From Butyrivibrio sp. AE3004 (GTDB taxonomy: Bacteria > Bacillota > Clostridia > Lachnospirales > Lachnospiraceae), in contig NZ_JNLQ01000002.1 of the NCBI RefSeq assembly GCF_000703165.1, positions 2,604,001-2,668,000 of the forward strand: DNA of 64,000 nt. Reading direction: 5' to 3'. Each line of letters begins with the position of its first letter. Position 1 is the stretch's first letter. The position numbers were made by a program, and so were the translations under genes. Positions 18,003 through 26,607 of the stretch are shown here, one piece after another. The notes beneath the pieces are model-generated. The model was not told the DNA's origin. It did no database searches and saw nothing but the letters and a program-made list of their open reading frames with translations.

Positions 18003-19339
18003 TAACCAAGAACCCCTTTCAAGATGTCATCCGCCACGTTATTCCAATATAAGGTATCTTCTTTTCTTTTAATATCAAACTCAATTTCACGTACATCTCG
18101 TGCGCCATACATTATTTCAAGGCTACCAAACTGCATGTCACACCTATGCCTTTCATAATCAATCTCTCTTACAGCCGGATATAGTATTATTTTTTTACAT
18201 TCTGCATTCCAAAGAACATCACAAAGTCCGCTTCTCATTCCAATAAAGTATCCTGCCATCTTAAGAAAATCCATACCTTCCTTAAGCAAAAATGATACCG
18301 TCTGCGCACCCTCAATGAAATTTTGTTCATCTTTTTCATGCATCGGAGATGGGTCTACATTTATTGCCAAGGAATATCCATTGTCCAAAAGTCCCTTTCC
18401 CAGCCGTTTCCAAAAGCTTTCCGGCGGCTGAAAAGGAATGCTGTAAGCAAAGGGAGATAATACTACAGTTTTCTTGGGAATTAGATGTTTATCTGAAAAA
18501 ACAGATGCAACCATCTCAAGATCATAGTCAAACTTAGGGGGATTTAAAACAGACTTATCATCCAGTCCATAAGTATAATATATATAAGTATCCATGAATG
18601 AAAATCTTGGATTCAGTCTCATGCAGTCACGATTAAAATGAAATGCCCAATCCCATATTGGTAAGATGTGCACATTTTTTAGTGAATCTCCAAGAAACAT
18701 ATACAGATACTCAATGGCAACAATTGATTCCCTATCAAGAGTATCTATCTGCCCAAAACCGTATATTTCACATATTTTTCTGGTAGCACCAGTCCCTATA
18801 CACACAAAATTCGTAATTCCATGTTTTCTGTTATATTCCTCAATATATCCAGCAAACAGATAATTATCACCTATTGGTCCATAGAAAAGGTAACAAAACA
18901 CATCTTCCCCATACTTTTGCTTATATTCTTCCAGAATATCCCATGCTTTTTTTATATAAGCAATCTTCTTTTGTTCCGACACCCCCTCAAGAATAAAGAG
19001 ATTGATACCTTCCTGATATCCTTCGCGAATCATCTGTTCTCGCATTTCGCACCAGAAACGTTCTGAATAAATAATCAGCGCAATCTCTTCCTTAGAAAAT
19101 GCAAAAAAATCCATGGGATCATGAATCTCAAATTCATATCCTTCAATATCGTATCTGCCGGCTTTTTTCGTATCGTTATCGACCATTCCGCAGACAGAAT
19201 AGCACTCTGTTTCCAGCTCCTGCATAAACTTATACACATTAACAATATTGCCCATAAAGAAAATCTTTCTTCCTTTGAGCACCCCATTCTCAATAAGTTC
19301 ATGTAATTCAGCGGCAGCACCTTTTTCTATTCTATTCAT
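18002..19339 (-). CDS. Rossmann-like module fused to GT9-like protein (copy B)
   Basis: About 445 residues. The N-terminal module reads KIFFMGNIVNVYKFM, then GMVDNDTKKAG and IALIIYSERF. The GT9-like part has CYLFYGPIGDNYLFAGYI, KTVVLSPFAYSIPFQPPESFW and YFIGMRSGLCDVLW, aligning segment by segment with copy A. The two are transcribed together and translationally coupled. I placed the start at the ATG at 19339; a GTG at 19354 overlaps the preceding gene. They may be two transferases acting in series or a heteromer. Confidence 0.75.
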   Translation of the reverse strand: MNRIEKGAAAELHELIENGVLKGRKIFFMGNIVNVYKFMQELETECYSVCGMVDNDTKKAGRYDIEGYEFEIHDPMDFFAFSKEEIALIIYSERFWCEMREQMIREGYQEGINLFILEGVSEQKKIAYIKKAWDILEEYKQKYGEDVFCYLFYGPIGDNYLFAGYIEEYNRKHGITNFVCIGTGATRKICEIYGFGQIDTLDRESIVAIEYLYMFLGDSLKNVHILPIWDWAFHFNRDCMRLNPRFSFMDTYIYYTYGLDDKSVLNPPKFDYDLEMVASVFSDKHLIPKKTVVLSPFAYSIPFQPPESFWKRLGKGLLDNGYSLAINVDPSPMHEKDEQNFIEGAQTVSFLLKEGMDFLKMAGYFIGMRSGLCDVLWNAECKKIILYPAVREIDYERHRCDMQFGSLEIMYGARDVREIEFDIKRKEDTLYWNNVADDILKGVLG

Positions 19340-19343
19340 CCCG

Positions 19344-19853
19344 TCACCCGACACTAAGACCTAAGAAAGATATCACATCTTCATCGCCTAAATCATATCT
19401 TGGCTCTGATACTTCCGGAACTTCTCCAAACCTGTATATGTCAAAGCACAGAAGTTCTTTTTTGGTTACACCTTTTACCCCCAAGAAATTTTCGCCTCTT
19501 GTATCATAGGGAATCTTTAATGAAATAATCGTCATCCTTGAAGTAAACTCATAAAGGGCATAGTACTTTAACATAAGGTGAATATCTTCAATTGGCATTT
19601 TCTCGACGCTGCACATTCTTTGGGTAAAGAGCTTAACAGATTTTTCCACTCCACTATCTGCAGTTACAAGTACGACACTGTCAGCCTTCTTTTTTTCGAT
19701 ATGCTTATCAAGATACAACAATGCATAATAGTTGTACTCTTCATTTATATGCGGGAAAACAATATAAAGATCTGCATTATAGAAAGCATCCAGTTTCTCC
19801 CAGATTATCTTCCCCTGTTCTGCCCTTTTAAAGTGTTCTTCGAGATTGATCAT
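19344..19853 (-). CDS. Uncharacterised 169-residue glycan-cluster protein
   Basis: I do not recognise the family. It is an alpha/beta protein without signal peptide, with segments DLYIVFPHINEEYNYYALLYLD and SVVLVTADSGVEKSV suggesting a sugar-nucleotide or glycosyl-binding half-domain. The ATG at 19853 has GAGG 8 bp upstream; the longer reading from 19895 would overlap the HAD gene. It lies between the HAD phosphatase and GT9-like copy B in the same operon. Confidence 0.65.
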   Translation of the reverse strand: MINLEEHFKRAEQGKIIWEKLDAFYNADLYIVFPHINEEYNYYALLYLDKHIEKKKADSVVLVTADSGVEKSVKLFTQRMCSVEKMPIEDIHLMLKYYALYEFTSRMTIISLKIPYDTRGENFLGVKGVTKKELLCFDIYRFGEVPEVSEPRYDLGDEDVISFLGLSVG

Positions 19854-19878
19854 CCTTTTATCCTCACCCAAGCATGGA

Positions 19879-20256
19879 TTATAGTGTCTCGTCAATTACT
19901 ATCTTCAATCCTTCAAGTCCTTCGTTTCTTTTACATTCAACACAATGGCTCATTCTTAGTCCTGATGGCTTACTGTCATTAAGTAAAATCCGTTCTCCCA
20001 TAGGTATTTCGAATTTTATATCATTAAAACGTATGCCACTATCCTTCAAGAACTTAACAGTCTTTTCTCTGGCGCCTTCTTCTCTGGCAGTGAGTATAAG
20101 AATATAATCATCTTCAGGTATACTTTGCAAAAACTCTTTCGCGCCTGGGAGCCAATGATCCTCGCCTGTTTTATATCCATTATGCTCTACCAAAGTTCCG
20201 TCAAAATCAAAGATCCAGGTTTTACTCAGTGTTGACATAGTAAGCGTCTGCTGCAT
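19879..20256 (-). CDS. Small HAD-family phosphatase
   Basis: 125 residues with HAD motif I as FDFDGTLV near residue 16, motif II as ILTAREEG near 54, and a final LKIVIDET. The short length, with only a minimal core and a Cys-x-x-Cys-like pair near 104-107, fits sugar-phosphate phosphatases of capsule loci. It follows the nucleotidyltransferase/kinase gene with overlapping stop and start, so dephosphorylation of the same sugar phosphate is likely. Confidence 0.8.
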   Translation of the reverse strand: MQQTLTMSTLSKTWIFDFDGTLVEHNGYKTGEDHWLPGAKEFLQSIPEDDYILILTAREEGAREKTVKFLKDSGIRFNDIKFEIPMGERILLNDSKPSGLRMSHCVECKRNEGLEGLKIVIDETL

Positions 20257-21788
20257 TATTTCACCTTTCCACTTCTATATTCTTCTATCCAATCGTTCCA
20301 TAAGTATAAGCCATTATAAAAAGCAAGGCACATTGAATCATAATCTTCCCAACAATGACTTGCCAAAGACAACCACACTATGGCATGAATCAATTTAATC
20401 TTTCCAAGATTACAATCACCAACTGTATCAAGGAAGTAACCTGTTAAATGTTCCCATCCGCTCTCATGTATTTGATAGTTAACCGCACTGTCAGATATTT
20501 CAAATTCAAAATTCTTGATATTAAATTGATCAAAACAGCCCTCTATTGAGTAATATAGCTTTGCCCAGTCATAATAAAGATCCCCGAATATTTTCCGTTT
20601 GCCAAAGTACCCTCTTGCATCGATATAAAAAATTTCACCATCTTCATCTATCATGGTGTTTGTCAATGTGCAATCGCCATGTATCGGTCCAAACTCAGCA
20701 TCAAACAGATTATCCCTTACATCCTTTTCCAGTTCGTCCTGAAACATAAAGACATTTTTACAACTTTTTCCGTTGATATTTATATATTCATCATTATTAA
20801 ACGGAATAACATCTCGTATACCATTTATTCTCTTTATAGTTTTAGTGAAGTAGTCCTCCTGGAGTCCCATGTAATCCGGAGATACTTTCTCGTATGAATG
20901 AAGTTCTTTTATCTTTTCGACAAGTCTATCGATAGTACGTTTCTTCTGCTCATCATCCAGAGTTGCCCTAAATATATTGGTTCCTTTTATCTGTTTCATT
21001 GTAAGCGGATCCAGGCTATATATCTCAGGAATTCCGCTAAATCCATACTCTGTTACTTTTTCATACCATCTGCACTCTCTGTCTATAAGTTTTTTTCCCT
21101 CAGGAGTAAGTCCGGTCTTAATGACTTTTCCATCTTTAAATTCCATATGATTATATGGTCTGCATCGATTTTCTCCGGGATCTAATTTTATTAAATCTTC
21201 TATTGTACCGGTTTCATGAGAGCCATACATATTCATATCTTTAAGTGGAATGCCGCTGTCCTTTAACCATACTGTAAAGCTTCCTTCTTGCGGAAGACTC
21301 ATAAGCCTTTCCTTCTTATCAAACATGAAGCATCCTGCGACGCCACGTTCCACAGAACTGATTTTCTCAAGAATTCCGTTTTCAAATCTCCAGCTGCATT
21401 TAAAATCGCCTGATATCCCAACATAACATGGTGCAGATTCTTTAGGGAACACATAATCATCAGACAAGATCAGGTCACACCAAATAAGCATAAAAGGTGT
21501 GTCATCAGGAATATAATTCATTGCATCTTTAATTCCGGCACCATTTCCCTTCCCATTAGCTTTTAAAAATAAATAGTCAACATCTGCAAATGTCCTTAAA
21601 TAAGTATTTAAGACATCATATTTGTAATCCCCTATGACAATAAACTTTTTGTCTTTATACTTTTTAAAGATATGAAATATTATCGGTAGATTGTTTACAG
21701 GAACCAGTGCCTTCGGGCGGTTCTTTGTGAGTTTTCCAAGCCTAGTACCAAGTCCGCCTGCCTGTACAACTATGTATTCTGCCTCCAT
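20256..21788 (-). CDS. Nucleotidyltransferase fused to APH/choline-kinase-like kinase
   Basis: 510 residues. Residues 1-230 are an NTP-transferase: VVQAGGLGTRLGKLTKNRPKA at the start and a WCDL metal-binding aspartate near 103. Residues about 250-510 are an aminoglycoside/choline kinase fold: GPIHGDCTLTNTMI near 370 (Brenner-type motif) followed by YIDARGYFG. A kinase and a nucleotidyltransferase in one chain would phosphorylate a small alcohol or sugar and then activate it. The LicA/LicC (phosphocholine) pair has the same two activities, and a LicD is present, but a sugar substrate is equally possible. Confidence 0.8.
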   Translation of the reverse strand: MEAEYIVVQAGGLGTRLGKLTKNRPKALVPVNNLPIIFHIFKKYKDKKFIVIGDYKYDVLNTYLRTFADVDYLFLKANGKGNGAGIKDAMNYIPDDTPFMLIWCDLILSDDYVFPKESAPCYVGISGDFKCSWRFENGILEKISSVERGVAGCFMFDKKERLMSLPQEGSFTVWLKDSGIPLKDMNMYGSHETGTIEDLIKLDPGENRCRPYNHMEFKDGKVIKTGLTPEGKKLIDRECRWYEKVTEYGFSGIPEIYSLDPLTMKQIKGTNIFRATLDDEQKKRTIDRLVEKIKELHSYEKVSPDYMGLQEDYFTKTIKRINGIRDVIPFNNDEYININGKSCKNVFMFQDELEKDVRDNLFDAEFGPIHGDCTLTNTMIDEDGEIFYIDARGYFGKRKIFGDLYYDWAKLYYSIEGCFDQFNIKNFEFEISDSAVNYQIHESGWEHLTGYFLDTVGDCNLGKIKLIHAIVWLSLASHCWEDYDSMCLAFYNGLYLWNDWIEEYRSGKVK

Positions 21789-21791
21789 TAT

Positions 21792-21968
21792 TTATCTGTC
21801 CTTTCTTACATCTATAGCCTGTCCGGTATAATCTGCTAAAACTGCATTTATTGTCGCATTAGCATCAATCAGTTTTTTTCCGGAAATCTTTACAAATTGC
21901 TTGGGGATATTGCCTCCAAATCTTTCCCATTTGCCACCGGCAAGTATAATCATTTGCGTTTTTGCCAT
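21792..21968 (-). pseudogene. 58-codon IspD/TarI-like nucleotidyltransferase fragment
   Basis: ATG at 21968 to TAA at 21792. The first 35 residues read as the start of an IspD/TarI-type cytidylyltransferase: IILAGGKWERFGG, then PKQFVKISGKKLI, matching the family's nucleotide-binding start. Family members have about 230 residues, so only the first sixth is present and the remaining 20 residues do not match anything I know. It ends 3 bp before the start of the nucleotidyltransferase/kinase gene. It is most simply the remnant of a deleted CDP-alcohol synthesis gene, though translation as a short peptide is possible. Confidence 0.6.
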
Positions 21969-22015
21969 TATATCCGTCCTTGTCCAAGCAGTTTAACGGA
22001 CTAATTCACCATTTC

Positions 22016-23158
22016 TCAAATCTTCAGTCTTTCCAAGTATTCAGAAAGCGGCAGTTCTTCTTCGTTGACTACCTCCGCTTTACCCACACATTTGTCAAAT
22101 ATCTGGTCGTAATAATCCTTTTCCAATGCCTTAAGATATGCTTCATCAGTAATCTCATATACCGCTGAGGTAAGTTCATCAGTTTCAAAATCGTAAGTAA
22201 ACCAAGTATAATCCGGACGCCGTATAAATGTTACTATGCTGCCTTCCTGCTGAACCATCATTGTATTGGAATTTCTATTATTTAGCTCTTTATTATCCTC
22301 TTCCCTAAATAACTCATCCAATCTCTCAAATAATTCACAATGTAACGTCATTGTATCTACTCTATATACTTTTCCTTCATTTGACATAGGAAAGAAATAG
22401 GCATATCCATCAAAAAACTTAGGAGCATACCATAGTCCACGAGAAGGAAGAATTACATTCTTCACTTCTTTCGTATTAATATTCCATATTGAAACATAGC
22501 CCGTATCAGAATTAAAATCTGTCATCCATATTTCTTCATCACGCGAAGATATACTAAGTATTTTTTTTACAAAACCACCCGTATAAATAATCTCATAACC
22601 ATTCATATCATTATCGAGGAACAAGAGAGAAGATTCTCTAGATATCGGAATAAAAAAACCTCCTTTATAATTAACGTATCCATCCACGAAAAAGTAATCT
22701 GGACTGTCTCCTTTTCTACTTTCATTACGAAAATCATCAATACAAAAATCAAGCATTTTTACTTCATTTGTTTCCGCGTCTATCCGAACTATCACAGGAC
22801 ATTGATATCCCACGGCAAAAAAGTATTTTTCATTTACTGCTGATTCCCAAAAAAGTATATTACCATTCAAATAATCCTCATTCAGATTAATCTCTATTTT
22901 CCTCAGCTCATTTTTTTTTATATCAAATACACTAACAATATTGCTTTTCCCTGACATAAAAAAAACTTTTTTTCCTATTATCCCGCATTTAGTGTAAGCA
23001 TATGATCGATATTTTGCCACTTGATGATCTGTTAATATTCTAGGTTCTCCACTACTATCAATTCTGTATAATGCAGTTTGATTTGTATCTCCGCAAAACT
23101 TTATTCCCTCATACTCCACAAAATTATAAGCAGCTACTCTGCAAATTTTTTGATACAT
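22016..23158 (-). CDS. Cytosolic beta-propeller-like protein (copy A)
   Basis: About 380 residues of repeating four-stranded units (for example KVFFMSGKSNIVSVFDI, YFFAVGYQCPVIVRIDA, GGFFIPISRESSLLFLDN, EIWMTDFNSDTGYVSIWNI, YAYFFPMSNEGKVYRVDT), consistent with a six- or seven-bladed propeller. No signal peptide. The start at 23158 follows GGGGAG; a longer reading from 23200 lacks a site. A second propeller is encoded at 26608-27648. Its role in the glycan cluster is unknown; binding of a sugar or a partner protein is the usual propeller function. Confidence 0.65.
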   Translation of the reverse strand: MYQKICRVAAYNFVEYEGIKFCGDTNQTALYRIDSSGEPRILTDHQVAKYRSYAYTKCGIIGKKVFFMSGKSNIVSVFDIKKNELRKIEINLNEDYLNGNILFWESAVNEKYFFAVGYQCPVIVRIDAETNEVKMLDFCIDDFRNESRKGDSPDYFFVDGYVNYKGGFFIPISRESSLLFLDNDMNGYEIIYTGGFVKKILSISSRDEEIWMTDFNSDTGYVSIWNINTKEVKNVILPSRGLWYAPKFFDGYAYFFPMSNEGKVYRVDTMTLHCELFERLDELFREEDNKELNNRNSNTMMVQQEGSIVTFIRRPDYTWFTYDFETDELTSAVYEITDEAYLKALEKDYYDQIFDKCVGKAEVVNEEELPLSEYLERLKI

Positions 23159-23228
23159 TTTTCGCTCCCCTAAAAAATTATTAACTGCAAACAATGCCAA
23201 TAAAACGGTCTTAAATCATATAGCTATC

Positions 23229-24890
23229 TCATTCACATATACCCAAATCTTTAATCTTGTAATCCGAAATTGCCAAAATTGCATCTCCACCAAATTCCTT
23301 GGTAACGCATACCAAATTACAAAAGTTTGCAACGGAATCTCCTATTTCCGGACCAGACAAGTATTCTTTAAACTTATCTTTAAGCAAGCCTTTCTCATCT
23401 ACGATGCTATAATCATCGAATTCTTTATCCGTATATGTTCCCCAGTTAACCAATCTAGTAAAATTCACACAATCAGCTCCTAACTTCTTGGCTAATGCAA
23501 TTACTGCCTTTACCTCATGAACATTAACAGCAGATATCACAAAATTGATATGAAACGTCTCAATCACGTTACGCTTTCTAAGTTTACCAATTTCTTCAAG
23601 ATTTCTAATTAGTCTTTCCCAATTTCCTCCTCTACGAACTTTTTCATATGTTGATTTAGATGCCGCGTCAATCGAAATACTGATTCCAACCTTTTCATAA
23701 CCTTTTGTATATTCCTCAAATTTTTGAAGTGTAAAAAGATTTCCGTTGGACAGCAACATCAACGATTGTTTGCTTTTACCCGATTTAATCAGCTCTCTAT
23801 ATGTATCACATAAAAACACCTCTCCGTTTCCAGCATATAAAAGTTTTTTTATATCATTTATAAGCACTTCTTTTTTTACTATTTCGACTAATTGTTTTGT
23901 ATTATCGATTTCTCTATCCGACGGAATATATATTGCATTCCTACACGAAGCGCAATAGAGATTACATCTTTTATCAATATTTATAGCCAACACTTTTGGC
24001 ATGGATGGTTTAATACAATATTCAGGATTCTTCACATCTCTTTCATCACATTTACAAATTTTGGAGAAATTTTGTAGCATAGGACACTGTTCCCAATTAC
24101 AGAATGTATATGTTCTATTTATAACAGAAAGCCAAAAGATTCTTGAGAAGATGGAATAATAAGCTTCATCAAAATGATCCCAATATAGATTTCCGCTATA
24201 AGAGGAATTCCACGACGGGCAACAGAAACCCATATTCCCATTCTCATGTATCTGAAAAAATTCAAATGCAGCACTGCATATTGGTACATCTTCTTGATAT
24301 TGTTTATCCAAATAGGTTTTCAATAATAATTCAGAAGGCTTAAGAATTAATCTATCATAAAAAACAAAATTTTCTCTCTTAATTCCCCTTTTCAACAGTT
24401 CTCTCTCAACATCTCTAAATTGTTCACGCACAGTAACAATAAAAAAACACCCATCATTAAAAGGAAAATCATTTGCTTTATAAACAGGGATACCACTGAT
24501 TACTTCTCCATCAGTTGCAGCATTATCAATTATAGCTCCAACACTATCAAGCACATTAGGACAATGACTTAGCAAGTCTCTAAATCCAAATCCCTTTCCC
24601 CATATAATTATTGTTTTATTACTAGACACTCTTTTTAAATCAAAATCTAAACTTTTAAATAATTCTGTAACCTCTATAAAGTCTTTGTATTCTATAAAAC
24701 CGCTACTCTGCAAAACTTTTTTTGCCATTAGGATATCCGAAGAACAGATATATACAAACGCATTTTCAGGAGTTAACCCATCTAAGCTAACTTCTTCCTC
24801 ATTTATATATCCATCTATAGCTATATCATTAAACACATACTCAAAATCTTTTTGACGCTTTCCAACACCAATTATATAATTTTTTCTCAT
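23229..24890 (-). CDS. Radical SAM protein with two Rossmann-like modules
   Basis: 553 residues. Residues 1-80 and 90-182 look like two Rossmann-type modules (YIIGVGKRQKDFEYVF; TIIIWGKGFGFRDLL with AIIDNAATDG). Residues 200-290 hold a cysteine-rich region (Cys205, 223, 224, 264, 269, 279, 281, 292) that looks like an auxiliary-cluster SPASM/twitch domain. The radical SAM core starts at about 298 with CNLYCASC (Cys309, 313, 316). The auxiliary domain precedes the core, the reverse of the usual order. The SAM-radical chemistry could act on a sugar nucleotide or a peptide; the substrate is unknown. GAAGGG precedes the ATG. Confidence 0.75.
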   Translation of the reverse strand: MRKNYIIGVGKRQKDFEYVFNDIAIDGYINEEEVSLDGLTPENAFVYICSSDILMAKKVLQSSGFIEYKDFIEVTELFKSLDFDLKRVSSNKTIIIWGKGFGFRDLLSHCPNVLDSVGAIIDNAATDGEVISGIPVYKANDFPFNDGCFFIVTVREQFRDVERELLKRGIKRENFVFYDRLILKPSELLLKTYLDKQYQEDVPICSAAFEFFQIHENGNMGFCCPSWNSSYSGNLYWDHFDEAYYSIFSRIFWLSVINRTYTFCNWEQCPMLQNFSKICKCDERDVKNPEYCIKPSMPKVLAINIDKRCNLYCASCRNAIYIPSDREIDNTKQLVEIVKKEVLINDIKKLLYAGNGEVFLCDTYRELIKSGKSKQSLMLLSNGNLFTLQKFEEYTKGYEKVGISISIDAASKSTYEKVRRGGNWERLIRNLEEIGKLRKRNVIETFHINFVISAVNVHEVKAVIALAKKLGADCVNFTRLVNWGTYTDKEFDDYSIVDEKGLLKDKFKEYLSGPEIGDSVANFCNLVCVTKEFGGDAILAISDYKIKDLGICE

Positions 24891-24902
24891 TTGCCCTTCT
24901 TC

Positions 24903-26027
24903 TTAAAGATATGCGTACAACACTGTATCATAAAACCATGTAGAATAATGTCTGATTTTTAACTTATAATTCGGAACAAGACCGTGAATATATAGTGGAA
25001 TATCTATTAAATCCTCCGGCTTATGATAAAGACAGATTGCAAGTCTTGGATTATATCGCTTTATCGTTTCCTTTGCACCTTTTAGTGCCATTAGTTCAGA
25101 CCCCTCAATATCCATTTTAATAAACGAGCACCTACCACCATTAAGCACACTATCAAGAGAACATACCGGGACACTGCTTATCGCACTATCATCCTCTTCA
25201 CAGACCGCTGTTCCAGTGCCATTATCACCACCTCTTTTAAAATGAAGCACTGTATCACATTCCCAAAGTCCTTTATTTATTATTTCAAGATTCTTGACAT
25301 TTGTCTCCCTCTGCTTATCTAAACATAGTTCATAATTTAGTCTATCTGGCTCAAACGCTAAAACTCTATCACAACTTTGCGCAAACTCTGCAAAATCTTT
25401 CACTGTAGATAAATTGTAAGCCCCAGCATCTACATATACTTCATTTTCACCTCCAGTCCATATATCACTATCAAAGTACTCCCTCTGATTAAATATATAT
25501 AACGCATTTACGTCAGGAACGAAAATGTGTTCTTTAGGCACTCCTCTAGATCTAAGTTCCTCATACATTGACTTAGCGTTTATTCTTGAGGTAATAATCA
25601 CAGTTGCTTCTTCCAAACCATAATAATCTTTAGGTCGATATATTTTAATTCCACAGAGTTTGTTGTCATTTGCATAGTTATCAATTATTGCCACTGGTAG
25701 AATTGCGGCAGCATCTAACAGTGAAATATACATCGGACAATCATGCCCCGCACCAAAAAGAACTACATCTTTCTTTATTTCTCTTGTTTTCAAAAATGTA
25801 ATCACATCATATTTAGAATAGATGTCATAATGATCTCTAATTTTGTTCCACATATAAAATGCATTGTCAAAATCCATCAGTTCATATTTTTTCAACAATG
25901 CATGAATAAACCTAACATCCGATGATAAATTAGCGAATAGCCTATACCTAAAAACATCTCTTGACAAGTCATCCTCCAAAATGGCTTCAACTATTTTTGT
26001 TTTTTCAACCAACTCAGCATCAAACAT
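24903..26027 (-). CDS. FkbM-family methyltransferase with N-terminal Rossmann-like module
   Basis: 374 residues. Residues 86-172 are the recurring module (DVVLFGAGHDCPMYI, then VAIIDNYANDNKL, then EATVIITSRINAKS). Residues about 196-374 are a class I SAM methyltransferase of the FkbM type: VYVDAGAYNLSTV is motif I, FIKMDIEGSELMALKGA is the family signature, and the chain ends in a LAICLYHKPEDLIDIP segment. It would O-methylate a sugar of the glycan. GGGAGGA lies 6 bp before the ATG. Confidence 0.85.
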   Translation of the reverse strand: MFDAELVEKTKIVEAILEDDLSRDVFRYRLFANLSSDVRFIHALLKKYELMDFDNAFYMWNKIRDHYDIYSKYDVITFLKTREIKKDVVLFGAGHDCPMYISLLDAAAILPVAIIDNYANDNKLCGIKIYRPKDYYGLEEATVIITSRINAKSMYEELRSRGVPKEHIFVPDVNALYIFNQREYFDSDIWTGGENEVYVDAGAYNLSTVKDFAEFAQSCDRVLAFEPDRLNYELCLDKQRETNVKNLEIINKGLWECDTVLHFKRGGDNGTGTAVCEEDDSAISSVPVCSLDSVLNGGRCSFIKMDIEGSELMALKGAKETIKRYNPRLAICLYHKPEDLIDIPLYIHGLVPNYKLKIRHYSTWFYDTVLYAYL

Positions 26028-26066
26028 TTATTCCTCCCTTACAACCTACTAAATATTAATAGAACA

Positions 26067-26588
26067 TTATAGTATCCTTATTGAAACTTGGCACGAATCA
26101 GCAGCAAACCCAGTATATTCATAACTTATTCAATATTTAGTTGCTGTTTCTATAAATGCTGTATATTCACTTTCCTTATTCCACCCTGGATAATTAATAA
26201 ATTCATCAAAATTAATCTCCGTACCTCTTACTATACGACCTTGACTCATCAATGTATCCAAAGCTTATTTAGTTGAAGAATACAAATCACAATCAATATG
26301 CATAAATGCAACATTTTCTTTATGAGCCTCTAAAAAATCTGTCAATGTTGCATCAAATAACCCCACTACTAATTCCACATTTTTTCGTACCTCAGGTATT
26401 TTTCCTTGCCGCAAACTTCCTTCATTGAAATCCGTTGAAGCAGTGAACCAATCCTCTGGTAAACCCTCAAATGAATCAAAACCGTATATTGTCTGTCCTA
26501 ACATCTGCTATGTAATTAATTGATCCCCCACCGCTACTCCAAACTCTAAAAATAGCCCATCTCCACTTCGTTTACACACTATAAACAT
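26067..26588 (-). pseudogene. Decayed TylF/MycF-type methyltransferase gene
   Basis: One continuous reading frame from ATG 26588 to TAA 26067 encodes a TylF-like methyltransferase but is broken by three in-frame stops. DGLFLEFGV is followed by TAG; the central part, with YGFDSFEGLPEDW and FMHIDCDLYSSTK, is then followed by TAA; ALDTLMSQGRIVRGTEINF and later YPGW are followed by TGA; and YEYTGFAADSCQVSIRIL is the C-terminus. No frameshift is needed. Family landmarks remain clear, so decay is recent. It may originally have methylated the same glycan as the FkbM enzyme encoded upstream. Confidence 0.85.
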
Positions 26589-26607
26589 TCATTTATCCTA
26601 TCTCCCT

